The notes under the pieces are model-generated. The model worked only from the letters and a program-made list of their open reading frames with translations, ran no database searches and had not been told where the DNA came from. A stretch of DNA of 64,000 nucleotides from Mycolicibacterium aurum (GTDB lineage: Bacteria; Actinomycetota; Actinomycetes; Mycobacteriales; Mycobacteriaceae). Within the stretch, counting starts at the first letter, position 1. Every line of letters begins with the position of its first letter. The stretch spans positions 5,580,001-5,644,000 of the forward strand of contig NZ_LR134356.1 in assembly GCF_900637195.1 (NCBI RefSeq), written 5' to 3'. Below, one piece after another: positions 40,630-48,448 of the stretch. The position numbers and the translations under genes are program-made.

Positions 40630-41616
40630 ATGCGGGCGATCGTTGCGGACTCTGCAGGCAGGCTGACCTGGCAGTCTGTGCCAGACATCTCCCCGGCGGC
40701 GGGTGAAGTTCTCATCAAGGTCGTCGCCGCGGGGGTCAACCGCGCGGACCTGATGCAGGCTGCCGGCAAGTATCCGCCGCCTCCCGGAGCCAGCGACATC
40801 CTCGGTCTTGAGGTCTCCGGGGTGATCGCCGGCCTCGGGGACGGGGTTCGGCAGTGGTCGCAGGGGCAACCCGTCTGCGCTTTGCTGGCCGGGGGCGGTT
40901 ACGCCGAATTCGTGTCCGTTCCGGCCGGGCAGGTGCTGCCGGTGCCTGCCGGCGTCCCGCTGCCGCACGCCGCCGCGCTACCGGAGGTCGCATGCACGGT
41001 GTGGTCCAACGTGGTGATGGCCGCGGGGCTGACCGCACCCGAGCTGCTCCTGATCCACGGCGGCGCCAGCGGTGTCGGCACGCATGCCATCCAGGTGGCG
41101 CGGGCGCTGGGCTGCCGGGTCGTCGTCACCGCGGGCTCGCGCAACAAGCTGGAGCTGTGTGCCGAGCTGGGCGCCGAGATCACCATCGACTATCACGATG
41201 AGGACTTCGTGGCGAAGGTGCGCGACGAGGGCTCGGGGAATCCGGGTGCCGACGTGATCCTCGACATCATGGGCGCCTCCTATCTGGACCGCAACATCGA
41301 CGCCCTCGCCACCGGCGGCAGGCTGGTGATCATCGGCATGCAGGGCGGCGCCAAGGCCGAGCTCAACATCGGCAAACTACTGGCCAAGCGGGGCAGCGTC
41401 ATCGCCACCGCCCTTAGGGCACGTCCGGTGACCGGACGCGGCGGCAAAGCCGAGATCGTCGACCGCGTCGTCGCCGAGGTCTGGCCGTTGGTCGCCGACG
41501 GACTGGTCCGTCCCGTCATCGGCGCCGAGTTCCCGATCACCGAGGCCCAAGCCGCCCACGAGCTACTGGACTCAGGCGACGTGTCGGGCAAAGTCCTTCT
41601 GCGCGTTGATATCTGA
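40630..41616 (+). CDS. NAD(P)H:quinone oxidoreductase (zeta-crystallin-like)
   Basis: A 328-residue zinc-independent medium-chain reductase: GVNRADLMQAAGKYPPPPGA near the N-terminus, ALLAGGGYAEFVSVPAGQVLPVP, LLIHGGASGVGTHAIQVAR (NADPH motif) and GRLVIIGMQGG. It reduces quinones or similar electrophiles and corresponds to Rv3777. ATG 40630 fits the family start; divergent MarR is the likely regulator. Confidence 0.9.
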   Translation: MRAIVADSAGRLTWQSVPDISPAAGEVLIKVVAAGVNRADLMQAAGKYPPPPGASDILGLEVSGVIAGLGDGVRQWSQGQPVCALLAGGGYAEFVSVPAGQVLPVPAGVPLPHAAALPEVACTVWSNVVMAAGLTAPELLLIHGGASGVGTHAIQVARALGCRVVVTAGSRNKLELCAELGAEITIDYHDEDFVAKVRDEGSGNPGADVILDIMGASYLDRNIDALATGGRLVIIGMQGGAKAELNIGKLLAKRGSVIATALRARPVTGRGGKAEIVDRVVAEVWPLVADGLVRPVIGAEFPITEAQAAHELLDSGDVSGKVLLRVDI

Positions 41617-41619
41617 GGG

Positions 41620-42816
41620 TCAGCCCAGCGAGGCGAGAGCCCGCACCAGCTGATCGACCTCGGCGGCGGTGCTGTAGTGCGCCAGTCCGATGGTCACCGC
41701 TCCGCCGACGTCGTTGACGCCGATGAGGTCGAGCACACGTGCGCTGGCGTTGGCGATCGCCAGGATGCCGTTGTCGGCCAACCGCTGCACGACGCGCTCG
41801 GCGGGCACGTTCTCGATGGCGAACGTCAGCACCGGGATCCGCAGCTCCGGGCTCCCGATCACCGTGACCGTCGGCAACGACTTCAACGACGTGAGCAGAT
41901 AGTCGAACAGTCCGCTCAGATAGGCCGTCGCCGACTGTATCGACACCGAGAGACGCTCGCGGCGCGCGCCCTGTGCGGAGTCGTCAAGTGCAGCAAGGTA
42001 TTCGATGCTCGCCACCACGCCTGCCAGCATGCCGAACTGGTGCGCGCCCAATTCGAGCCGCTCGGCGCCGGTGGCGTCTGGGTTCAGTGACACCGACCCG
42101 AACGCGTCGATGATGCTCGGATCGCGGAAGACCAGCGCGCCGATCGGCGGGCCGCCCCACGCCAGCGCGTTCACCGCCACCACGTCGGCCTCGATCTCCT
42201 CGATGTCGATCAGCCGGTACGGCGCCGCCGCGGAGTGGTCGACGACCACGAGGCCGCCGACCTCGTGCACCAGTTTGGTCACCTCGCGCAGTTCGGTCAC
42301 CGTGCCCAATGTCGAAGACGCAGAAGTGATTGCGACCAGACGCGTCGGCCGGGTCACCAGGCTCTCCCACTGCCACGTGGGCAGCTCGCCGCTCTCGATG
42401 TCCACCTCGGCCCACTTGACCTTGGCGCCGAAACGGTTGGCCGCACGCAACCACGGTGCGATGTTGGCCTCGTCGTCGAGGCGCGTCACCACCAGCTCGT
42501 AGCCCAGGCCCACCCGGCCCGACGCAGCGTCGGCGAGCGAGGTCAGCAGCACTGCCCTGTCGGCGCCGAGGACCACGCCCGCCGGATCCGCGTTGACCAG
42601 GTCCGCCACGGCCTGACGCGCCGCGGCCAGGACAGCCGCGCTGCGCCTCGCGGCCGGGTGCGCGCTGGATGTGGTGGGTATCGAACCACGGAACGCCGTC
42701 GACACCGCCCGCCCCACGGAGTCAGGCAGCAGCATGCCGTTCTGGGGGTCCATATGCACCCAGCCATCGCCCAGCGAGGGGTGCAGTCCACGCACCCGGG
42801 CGACGTCGTATGCCAT
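41620..42816 (-). CDS. Cysteine desulfurase-like class V aminotransferase-fold protein, PLP lysine apparently missing
   Basis: A 398-residue protein (Rv3778c type): GWVHMDPQNGMLLPDSVGRAV, DPAGVVLGADRAVLLTSLADAA, VAITSASSTLGTVTEL and VVVDHSAAAPYRLIDIEEIEADVVAVNALAWGGPPIGAL. The fold clearly matches SufS/CsdA-type proteins. At the place of the S-x-H-K motif that holds the PLP lysine, the sequence reads VNALAWGGP, with Ala219 aligned to lysine. It may not be a PLP enzyme, or may bind a different ligand. Confidence 0.82.
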   Translation of the reverse strand: MAYDVARVRGLHPSLGDGWVHMDPQNGMLLPDSVGRAVSTAFRGSIPTTSSAHPAARRSAAVLAAARQAVADLVNADPAGVVLGADRAVLLTSLADAASGRVGLGYELVVTRLDDEANIAPWLRAANRFGAKVKWAEVDIESGELPTWQWESLVTRPTRLVAITSASSTLGTVTELREVTKLVHEVGGLVVVDHSAAAPYRLIDIEEIEADVVAVNALAWGGPPIGALVFRDPSIIDAFGSVSLNPDATGAERLELGAHQFGMLAGVVASIEYLAALDDSAQGARRERLSVSIQSATAYLSGLFDYLLTSLKSLPTVTVIGSPELRIPVLTFAIENVPAERVVQRLADNGILAIANASARVLDLIGVNDVGGAVTIGLAHYSTAAEVDQLVRALASLG

Positions 42817-43236
42817 CCAAGTCCACCTTTGAAGCGTGTCGGAACGACGCCGAACCGCCCCTTCGGTCCGGTTCGGCGGGGCCCGACCCTGCTGTTACCG
42901 CCCGTGTCGAAACGGCACGAGCTATCTGCGCAGCCATACTAGTCGAGTCACCTTCCGGTTCGGAGTCCCGCTCAGTCGGTTTTTGCTGGTGGTAACGGTG
43001 GCAACCGCTTCCACGCCTGGACCTCCTGGCCGGACCGGCCTCGCGCTCGCCGTCGCCAACTCCGCAGGTTTGCCACCCCTGAAGATCGACGCCATCTTCG
43101 CCGCTGGCCCCCGGCATTTCGTGGTGGCCGAGAGCCGTCGGGTGCGCGAAGATCAACGGCACCGGTGACGCCCGCACCATCATCGACGCGGAGCCCGGCC
43201 GCATCAGGCGAGAAAAGCTGGGGCACCCTTAGAGAC
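42817..43236. other. 420-bp intergenic region without a confident gene
   Basis: Frames here are short and have no good start. A plus-strand frame ending at 43168 (LKIDAIFAAGPRHFVVAE) and another reading KINGTGDARTIIDAEPG before a stop at 43231 look partly protein-like. In M. tuberculosis the large membrane gene Rv3779 lies between these neighbours, so this may be a deletion scar. It also holds the promoter of bpa. Confidence 0.4.
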
Positions 43237-43758
43237 ATGTCTACCAATTCCGACGACGACAACATCGAGATCATCGGCAGTGGCGGTATGGCCGGCGATG
43301 ACGACCTCGAGCGCGCCGACGGCAAGTCGCTGACCGACCTGGTCGAGCAGCCCGCCAAGGTGATGCGGATCGGCACGATGATCAAGCAGCTGCTGGAGGA
43401 GGTGCGCGCCGCACCGCTCGACGAGGCGAGCCGCGGCCGGCTGCGCGACATCCACCGCACCAGCATCCACGAACTCGAGGAAGGTCTGGCCCCCGAGCTG
43501 CGCGATGAGCTGGAGCGGCTGACGCTGCCGTTCACGGAGGACTCGGTGCCGTCGGACTCCGAGCTGCGGATCGCCCAGGCCCAGCTGGTCGGCTGGCTGG
43601 AAGGGCTGTTCCACGGCATCCAGACCGCCCTGTTCGCCCAGCAGATGGCCGCACGGCAGCAGCTGGAGCAGATGCGCCAGGGCGCGTTGCCTCCCGGTGT
43701 GGGCGTGCCCGGCCAGCGGGGCGGCCCCGGACACCCCGGCACCGGCCAGTACCTGTGA
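43237..43758 (+). CDS. bpa: Bacterial proteasome activator Bpa (PafE)
   Basis: A 173-residue ring-forming, ATP-independent activator of the 20S proteasome. The C-terminus GTGQYL is the gate-opening motif that docks between proteasome alpha subunits. The four-helix core VEQPAKVMRIGTMIKQLLEEV, HRTSIHELEEGLAPELRDELERL and LVGWLEGLFHGIQTALFAQQ and the Asp-rich N-terminus match Rv3780. It recruits unfolded or specific substrates for degradation without ATP. It is upstream of, and probably cotranscribed with, rfbE. Confidence 0.95.
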   Translation: MSTNSDDDNIEIIGSGGMAGDDDLERADGKSLTDLVEQPAKVMRIGTMIKQLLEEVRAAPLDEASRGRLRDIHRTSIHELEEGLAPELRDELERLTLPFTEDSVPSDSELRIAQAQLVGWLEGLFHGIQTALFAQQMAARQQLEQMRQGALPPGVGVPGQRGGPGHPGTGQYL

Positions 43759-43765
43759 GAGCCGC

Positions 43766-44575
43766 GTGACACAACCCGTCGAGCCACACATCGAGACCCG
43801 TAACGCGTGGGTCGAGTTCCCGATCTTCGACGCCAAGACGCGCTCGCTGAAGAAGGCGTTCCTCGGCAAGGCCGGCGGGGCGATCGGGCGCAACGACTCC
43901 AACGTCGTCGTCATCGAAGCGCTGCGCGACATCACGATGTCGCTCAAGATGGGCGACCGCGTCGGCCTCGTCGGACACAACGGTGCCGGCAAGTCGACAC
44001 TGCTGCGGCTCCTGTCGGGCATCTACGAACCCACCCGAGGGGTGGCGACGGTGCAGGGCCGGGTGGCTCCGGTGTTCGACCTGGGCGTCGGGATGGACCC
44101 TGAGATCTCCGGTTTCGAGAACATCATCATCCGCGGCCTGTTCCTCGGGCAGACGCGCAAGCAGATGATGAGCAAGGTCGACGAGATCGCCGAGTTCACC
44201 GAGCTGGGCGACTATCTGTCGATGCCGCTACGCACCTACTCCACCGGCATGCGGGTGCGCCTGGCCATGGGCGTGGTCACCAGCATCGACCCCGAGATCC
44301 TGCTGCTCGACGAGGGCATCGGCGCCGTCGACGCCGACTTCCTCAAGAAGGCGCAGACTCGGTTGGCCAGCCTGGTCGAGCGGTCCGGAATCCTGGTGTT
44401 CGCCAGCCATTCCAACGAGTTCCTGGCCCGGCTGTGCAACACGGCGATGTGGATCGACCACGGCACCATCAAGATGGAGGGCGGCATCGAGGACGTCGTG
44501 CGGGCCTACGAGGGCGAAGACGCCGCCCGGCACGTGCGCGAGGTGCTCAAGGAAACGGCGCACACGCATGACTGA
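43766..44575 (+). CDS. rfbE: Galactan ABC exporter ATP-binding protein
   Basis: A 269-residue ATPase starting at GTG 43766. Walker A GHNGAGKST (residues 70-78), signature YSTGMRVRLA, Walker B EILLLDEGIGAVD and H-loop ASHSNEF. With RfbD it is proposed to flip lipid-linked galactan across the membrane during arabinogalactan synthesis (Rv3781-Rv3783). The gene overlaps glfT1 by 8 bp. Confidence 0.92.
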   Translation: MTQPVEPHIETRNAWVEFPIFDAKTRSLKKAFLGKAGGAIGRNDSNVVVIEALRDITMSLKMGDRVGLVGHNGAGKSTLLRLLSGIYEPTRGVATVQGRVAPVFDLGVGMDPEISGFENIIIRGLFLGQTRKQMMSKVDEIAEFTELGDYLSMPLRTYSTGMRVRLAMGVVTSIDPEILLLDEGIGAVDADFLKKAQTRLASLVERSGILVFASHSNEFLARLCNTAMWIDHGTIKMEGGIEDVVRAYEGEDAARHVREVLKETAHTHD

Positions 44576-45467
44576 GCAGGTTATTGCGGTGGTGGTCACC
44601 CATCGCCGTCCCGACGAACTCGCCAAATCGCTGGACGCGGTCTGCGCACAGAGCAGGCCTCCCGACCATTTGATCGTCGTGGACAACGACCACGACGAAC
44701 GCGTCCGTGATCTGGTTGCCGGCCAGCCCGTTCAGACCACCTATCTGGGTTCCCGCCGAAACCTGGGCGGCGCAGGCGGTTTCGCCCTCGGCATGCTGCA
44801 CGCGTTGAGCCTGGGCGCCGACTGGGTGTGGCTGGCCGACGACGACGGCAGGCCACAGAACAGCGAAGTGCTGCCGACGCTGCTGGCCTGCGCCGAGAAA
44901 TACCATCTGGCGGAGGTCTCGCCGATGATCTGCGACCTCGACGACCCCGAGCGTCTCGCGTTCCCGCTGCGGCGCGGGCTGTCGTGGCGCCGGCGGGTCA
45001 GCGAGCTCCGGATCGAATCCGAGCTGCCCGACCTGATGCCGGGTATCGCGCACCTGTTCAACGGGGCTCTGTTCCGTGCGGAGACCCTGGAAGCCACCGG
45101 GGTGCCCGATCTGCGGTTGTTCTTCCGCGGTGACGAGACCGAAGTGCACCGGCGACTGCTGCGCACCGGGTTGCCGTTCGGCACGTGCCTGACCGCCGTC
45201 TATCTACACCCTCAGGGCGGCGACGAGTTCAAGCCGATCCTCGGCGGTCGAATGCACACGCAGTATCCGGACAACCCGACGAAGCGGTACTTCACCTACC
45301 GCAACCGCGGCTACCTGCAATCCCAACCGGGGATGCGCAAGCTGGTGCCGCAGGAATGGTTGAGATTCGGCTGGTACTTCCTGGTGTCACGACGCGATCC
45401 CGCCGGTTTCGGTGAATGGATTCGACTGCGCCGCTTGGGCCGACGCGAGAGGTTCACACGAGAATGA
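44568..45467 (+). CDS. glfT1: Galactofuranosyltransferase GlfT1
   Basis: A 299-residue GT-A-fold glycosyltransferase that adds the first galactofuranose residues to the decaprenyl-linked linker of arabinogalactan. The start VIAVVVTHRRPDELAKSL is followed by the donor-binding metal motif WLADDDG (Asp91-93) and GDEFKPILGG and NRGYLQ segments in the C-terminal half. Overlaps on both sides (8 bp with rfbE, 4 bp with rfbD) mark a tight operon. Confidence 0.93.
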   Translation: MTEQVIAVVVTHRRPDELAKSLDAVCAQSRPPDHLIVVDNDHDERVRDLVAGQPVQTTYLGSRRNLGGAGGFALGMLHALSLGADWVWLADDDGRPQNSEVLPTLLACAEKYHLAEVSPMICDLDDPERLAFPLRRGLSWRRRVSELRIESELPDLMPGIAHLFNGALFRAETLEATGVPDLRLFFRGDETEVHRRLLRTGLPFGTCLTAVYLHPQGGDEFKPILGGRMHTQYPDNPTKRYFTYRNRGYLQSQPGMRKLVPQEWLRFGWYFLVSRRDPAGFGEWIRLRRLGRRERFTRE

Positions 45468-46294
45468 CGATCACGGATGCCGCGGCCCAGTCCCGGACGT
45501 TCGCCCGCGCGTGGGGCGACCTGGTGGACGGCTTCGGCAAGCGCGAACTGTGGCTGCATCTGGGCTGGCAGGACATCAAGCAGCGCTACCGACGCTCGGT
45601 ACTGGGGCCGTTCTGGATCACCATCGCCACCGGCACCACTGCGGTCGCCATGGGCGGGCTGTACTCGATGCTGTTCAAACTCGAACTCTCCGAGCATCTT
45701 CCGTACGTCACCCTCGGCTTGATCGTCTGGAACCTGATCAACGCGTCGATACTCGAGGGCGCGGACGTCTTCGTCGCGAACGAAGGTCTGATCAAACAGC
45801 TACCGACCCCGCTGTCGGTGCACGTGTACCGGCTGGTGTGGCGGCAGATGCTCCTGTTCGCCCACAACATCATCATCTTCGTGGTGATCGCCGTCATCTT
45901 TCCCAAACCCTGGAACTGGGCCGACCTCGCGGTCATCCCGGCCCTGGCCCTGCTGGCGCTCAACTGCGTCTGGGTGGCCCTGTGTTTCGGCATTCTGGCC
46001 ACGCGGTACCGCGACATCAGCCCTCTGCTGGCCAGCCTGGTGCAGCTGTTGTTCTTCATGACCCCGATCATCTGGAACGAATCCACGCTGCAGGCCCAGG
46101 GCGCCGGCGGTTGGGCGAAGATCGTCGAACTCAACCCGCTGCTGCACTATCTGGACATCGTCCGCGCCCCACTGCTGGGCGCCGACCAGGAGCTGCGGCA
46201 CTGGGTCGTGGTCCTGGTGCTGACCGTGGTCGGATGGGGGTTCGCCGCACTGGCGATGCGCCAGTACCGCGCTCGCGTCGCCTACTGGGTGTGA
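45464..46294 (+). CDS. rfbD: Galactan ABC exporter permease
   Basis: A 276-residue ABC-2 type membrane protein with about six helices: GKRELWLHLGWQDIKQRYRRSVLGPFWITI (cytosolic coupling helix), LIVWNLINASILEGADVF and LFFMTPIIWNESTLQAQ. It is the channel partner of RfbE. ATG 45464 overlaps the glfT1 stop. Confidence 0.92.
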   Translation: MTITDAAAQSRTFARAWGDLVDGFGKRELWLHLGWQDIKQRYRRSVLGPFWITIATGTTAVAMGGLYSMLFKLELSEHLPYVTLGLIVWNLINASILEGADVFVANEGLIKQLPTPLSVHVYRLVWRQMLLFAHNIIIFVVIAVIFPKPWNWADLAVIPALALLALNCVWVALCFGILATRYRDISPLLASLVQLLFFMTPIIWNESTLQAQGAGGWAKIVELNPLLHYLDIVRAPLLGADQELRHWVVVLVLTVVGWGFAALAMRQYRARVAYWV

Positions 46295-46297
46295 CGG

Positions 46298-46750
46298 TCA
46301 GCTGACCAGTGCGCCTTCGTCCGGTTCAGGGCCGAACCGGAACCGGCGCCCTGTGACCGCCTGGGGCGTGATGCGCACGAAGCGCTCCTTCTGGGTGGCG
46401 ATCCACGGGTAGAGGCCCGCGCGCCGGGCGTCCGCGATCTCGGCCGACGTCGCCAGCAGTCGGGCCTTTCCGCGCAGGATCACGCTCCACCCCTCGGCGG
46501 TGTTGTGGTCGTCGGCCTCGAAGACCACGTACTCGTTGAGCGCGGCGGTGAGCAATTTGGTGCCCTCCGCGGTGCGGAACAGCACGGTGTTGCGCTGGAC
46601 GACGAAGTTGACGGGAAAGATCTCGGTCCATCCGTTCACCGTCGTCACCAACCGTCCGAGAGATACACCGCCGAGCAGCCCCCAGCTCTCCGTCTCGGTG
46701 AGCTCGGTGACCGGAGCGTCCGATGTGCGTGTCTCGTTCATGCCTGCCAT
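46298..46750 (-). CDS. PNPOx-like flavin/F420-binding protein
   Basis: A 150-residue split-barrel protein: SWGLLGGVSLGRLVTTVNGWTEIFPVNFVVQRNTVLFRTAEGTKL is the typical start of the pyridoxamine 5'-phosphate oxidase-like family (nitroimidazole-resistance subgroup), ending WSVILRGKARLLATSAEI. It probably binds FMN or F420; the substrate is unknown. ATG 46741 is an alternative start. It faces the rfbD gene tail-to-tail. Confidence 0.85.
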   Translation of the reverse strand: MAGMNETRTSDAPVTELTETESWGLLGGVSLGRLVTTVNGWTEIFPVNFVVQRNTVLFRTAEGTKLLTAALNEYVVFEADDHNTAEGWSVILRGKARLLATSAEIADARRAGLYPWIATQKERFVRITPQAVTGRRFRFGPEPDEGALVS

Positions 46751-46820
46751 GGTTCCTGCCCGCGAAACGCCGCCCTAGGGTCCAATGGCACTTCTCGCAT
46801 TCACCGCGCGTTATGCACAT

Positions 46821-47165
46821 ATGAGCATCCCGCCATATCAACCGCCCCCGCCGCCCACCTCGGGTGCGGGCAACACCCTGCTGTGCCCGAAGTGCGCCGG
46901 TGTCATGAAGACCTACGAACGCAACGGCGTCCACCTGGAGCAGTGCGATTCCTGCCGCGGCATCTTCCTCGACTTCGGGGAGTTGGAGTCGCTGACACAG
47001 ATGGAGAACCGGTTCGTCCAGGCCGCGCCGCCGCCGATGCCCGCCCAGCAGGGGTACGGCTACGGCGGCGATCCCGGTTACGGCGGATACGGGCCGGGGT
47101 GGGGCCACCGCGGGAACAAGCACTACCGCAAACAGGGGTTCGGCCGGCTCTTCTTCTCCAGCTAG
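46821..47165 (+). CDS. zf-TFIIB zinc-ribbon protein
   Basis: A 114-residue protein: Pro-rich start, then a zinc ribbon CPKCAGVMKTYERNGVHLEQC...CRGIFLDFGELESL, and a Gly/Tyr/His-rich tail (GYGYGGDPGYGGYGPGWG). Function unknown. ATG 46821 is used; an upstream ATG (46785) adds 12 residues. The ends of this gene and the APH gene overlap by 4 bp. Confidence 0.8.
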   Translation: MSIPPYQPPPPPTSGAGNTLLCPKCAGVMKTYERNGVHLEQCDSCRGIFLDFGELESLTQMENRFVQAAPPPMPAQQGYGYGGDPGYGGYGPGWGHRGNKHYRKQGFGRLFFSS

Positions 47166-47923
47166 GTCATCCGCGCGCAGGCATCCTCCAATGCCCGCTG
47201 CGTGTCGTCGGAGTCGCCGTGCACCAGGCCGGACGCCGCGGCGTGCACGACGGCAGCGCGGGCGAACGGTTCCAGGGTGGGCCACGGATCTCCGGGGGCG
47301 AGTGCGGGTCCGCGGGCGCGGTAGGCACCCAGGAAGGTGTTCCAGTCCTCGTCCGGGATCAGGCCCGCGGCCCAGAACCCCGCCGGACGGGCCAGGTCCC
47401 AGGCCGGATCACCGGCGCCGACGTCGTCGATGTCGATGAGCTGCCACGGCGCGGCAGGGCTGCGCCTGCCGAGCTGGCCGAGGTGCCAGTCGCCGTGGAC
47501 GAGGGTCATCGGCCGTCCCGGGGAGCCGGCCCGCCAGACGACGTCGGGCAGGGCGGCCGCGGCCCGCCGGACCGGACCGGTTGAGCCCCTGAGGTTGTCG
47601 ACGGCGCGGCGGAATCGCCGGGGCCATCCGTTGGCGGGAACCCGGCCGGCTGCCGGTTCGCGGTGCAGCGCGGCCAGCAGCTCACCGGCCGCCGCCCACG
47701 GGGCGTGATGTGGTTCGGGGACAACGGTTTCCACCCGCGGCCAGTGCGACATCCAGCGCAGCCCCACCGCTTCCGGGACGACGGAGCGCGGAGACAGCAA
47801 CGCCTGCGACGCGGCGGCGATCCGGAGGCGCGCCGCGAGAAGTCGCGGGTCCGTCCCCGGCCGGTGCAGCTTGTGGACGACGTCGCCGTCGACGACGATC
47901 TCCGCACCGGACCGGGTCTGCAC
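47162..47923 (-). CDS. APH-fold phosphotransferase
   Basis: A 253-residue small-molecule kinase of the aminoglycoside phosphotransferase fold: VVDGDVVHKLHRPGTD (ATP-lobe Lys), TLVHGDWHLGQLGRRS (Brenner motif, HGDWH) and LIDIDDVGAGDPAWDLARPAG (metal-binding Asp). No substrate is evident. GTG 47923 gives the proper start. Confidence 0.82.
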   Translation of the reverse strand: MQTRSGAEIVVDGDVVHKLHRPGTDPRLLAARLRIAAASQALLSPRSVVPEAVGLRWMSHWPRVETVVPEPHHAPWAAAGELLAALHREPAAGRVPANGWPRRFRRAVDNLRGSTGPVRRAAAALPDVVWRAGSPGRPMTLVHGDWHLGQLGRRSPAAPWQLIDIDDVGAGDPAWDLARPAGFWAAGLIPDEDWNTFLGAYRARGPALAPGDPWPTLEPFARAAVVHAAASGLVHGDSDDTQRALEDACARMT

Positions 47924-47937
47924 CCTTCGACGGTAGG

Positions 47938-48399
47938 TCAACGCCGCGGCGGTGCCGTCCGCACAGCCGCGTTGATGCGGTTCCAGGCGTTGATGGTGAC
48001 GGCCAGCGCGATCACCTGGCCGAGCTCGCGGTCGGAGAACACCGCGGCGGCATCTTCGTAGACGTCGTCCGACACCCCGCCGTGGCCGAGTTCGGTGATC
48101 GCCTCGGTCAGCGCCAGCGCGGCGCGCTCGGTCTCGTCGAACAGGTCTCCCGCCTCGGCCCACGCGGCCAGGACGTCGAGCTTCTGCTCGCTGACGCCGA
48201 TCTTGCGGGCGTCACGCGTGTGCATGTCGAGGCAGAACGCACAGTGGTTGATCTGGGACGCCCGAATCTTGATGAGCTCGCCCAACTGCGGGTCGACGTC
48301 CTTGGCCGCGGCGGTCGACAGCGCCATCATGGCGTCGAAGAGCTCAGGCGAAGCCTGATAGATCTTGATGCGGTCCTGCGTGCTGAGTGTCTGTGTCAT
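47938..48399 (-). CDS. AhpD-like carboxymuconolactone decarboxylase family protein
   Basis: A 153-residue alkylhydroperoxidase AhpD-core protein with the redox motif C-A-F-C-L-D-M-H in QINHCAFCLDMHTRDAR, the catalytic CxxC and adjacent His. It starts at ATG 48399, divergent from and 49 bp away from a MocR regulator, which is probably its controller. Peroxide or quinone detoxification is inferred. Confidence 0.88.
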   Translation of the reverse strand: MTQTLSTQDRIKIYQASPELFDAMMALSTAAAKDVDPQLGELIKIRASQINHCAFCLDMHTRDARKIGVSEQKLDVLAAWAEAGDLFDETERAALALTEAITELGHGGVSDDVYEDAAAVFSDRELGQVIALAVTINAWNRINAAVRTAPPRR

Positions 48400-48448
48400 G
48401 TCTTCGACGGTAGAGCCGAATGACCCGCGACGGTGGTCTAATTCTTGC

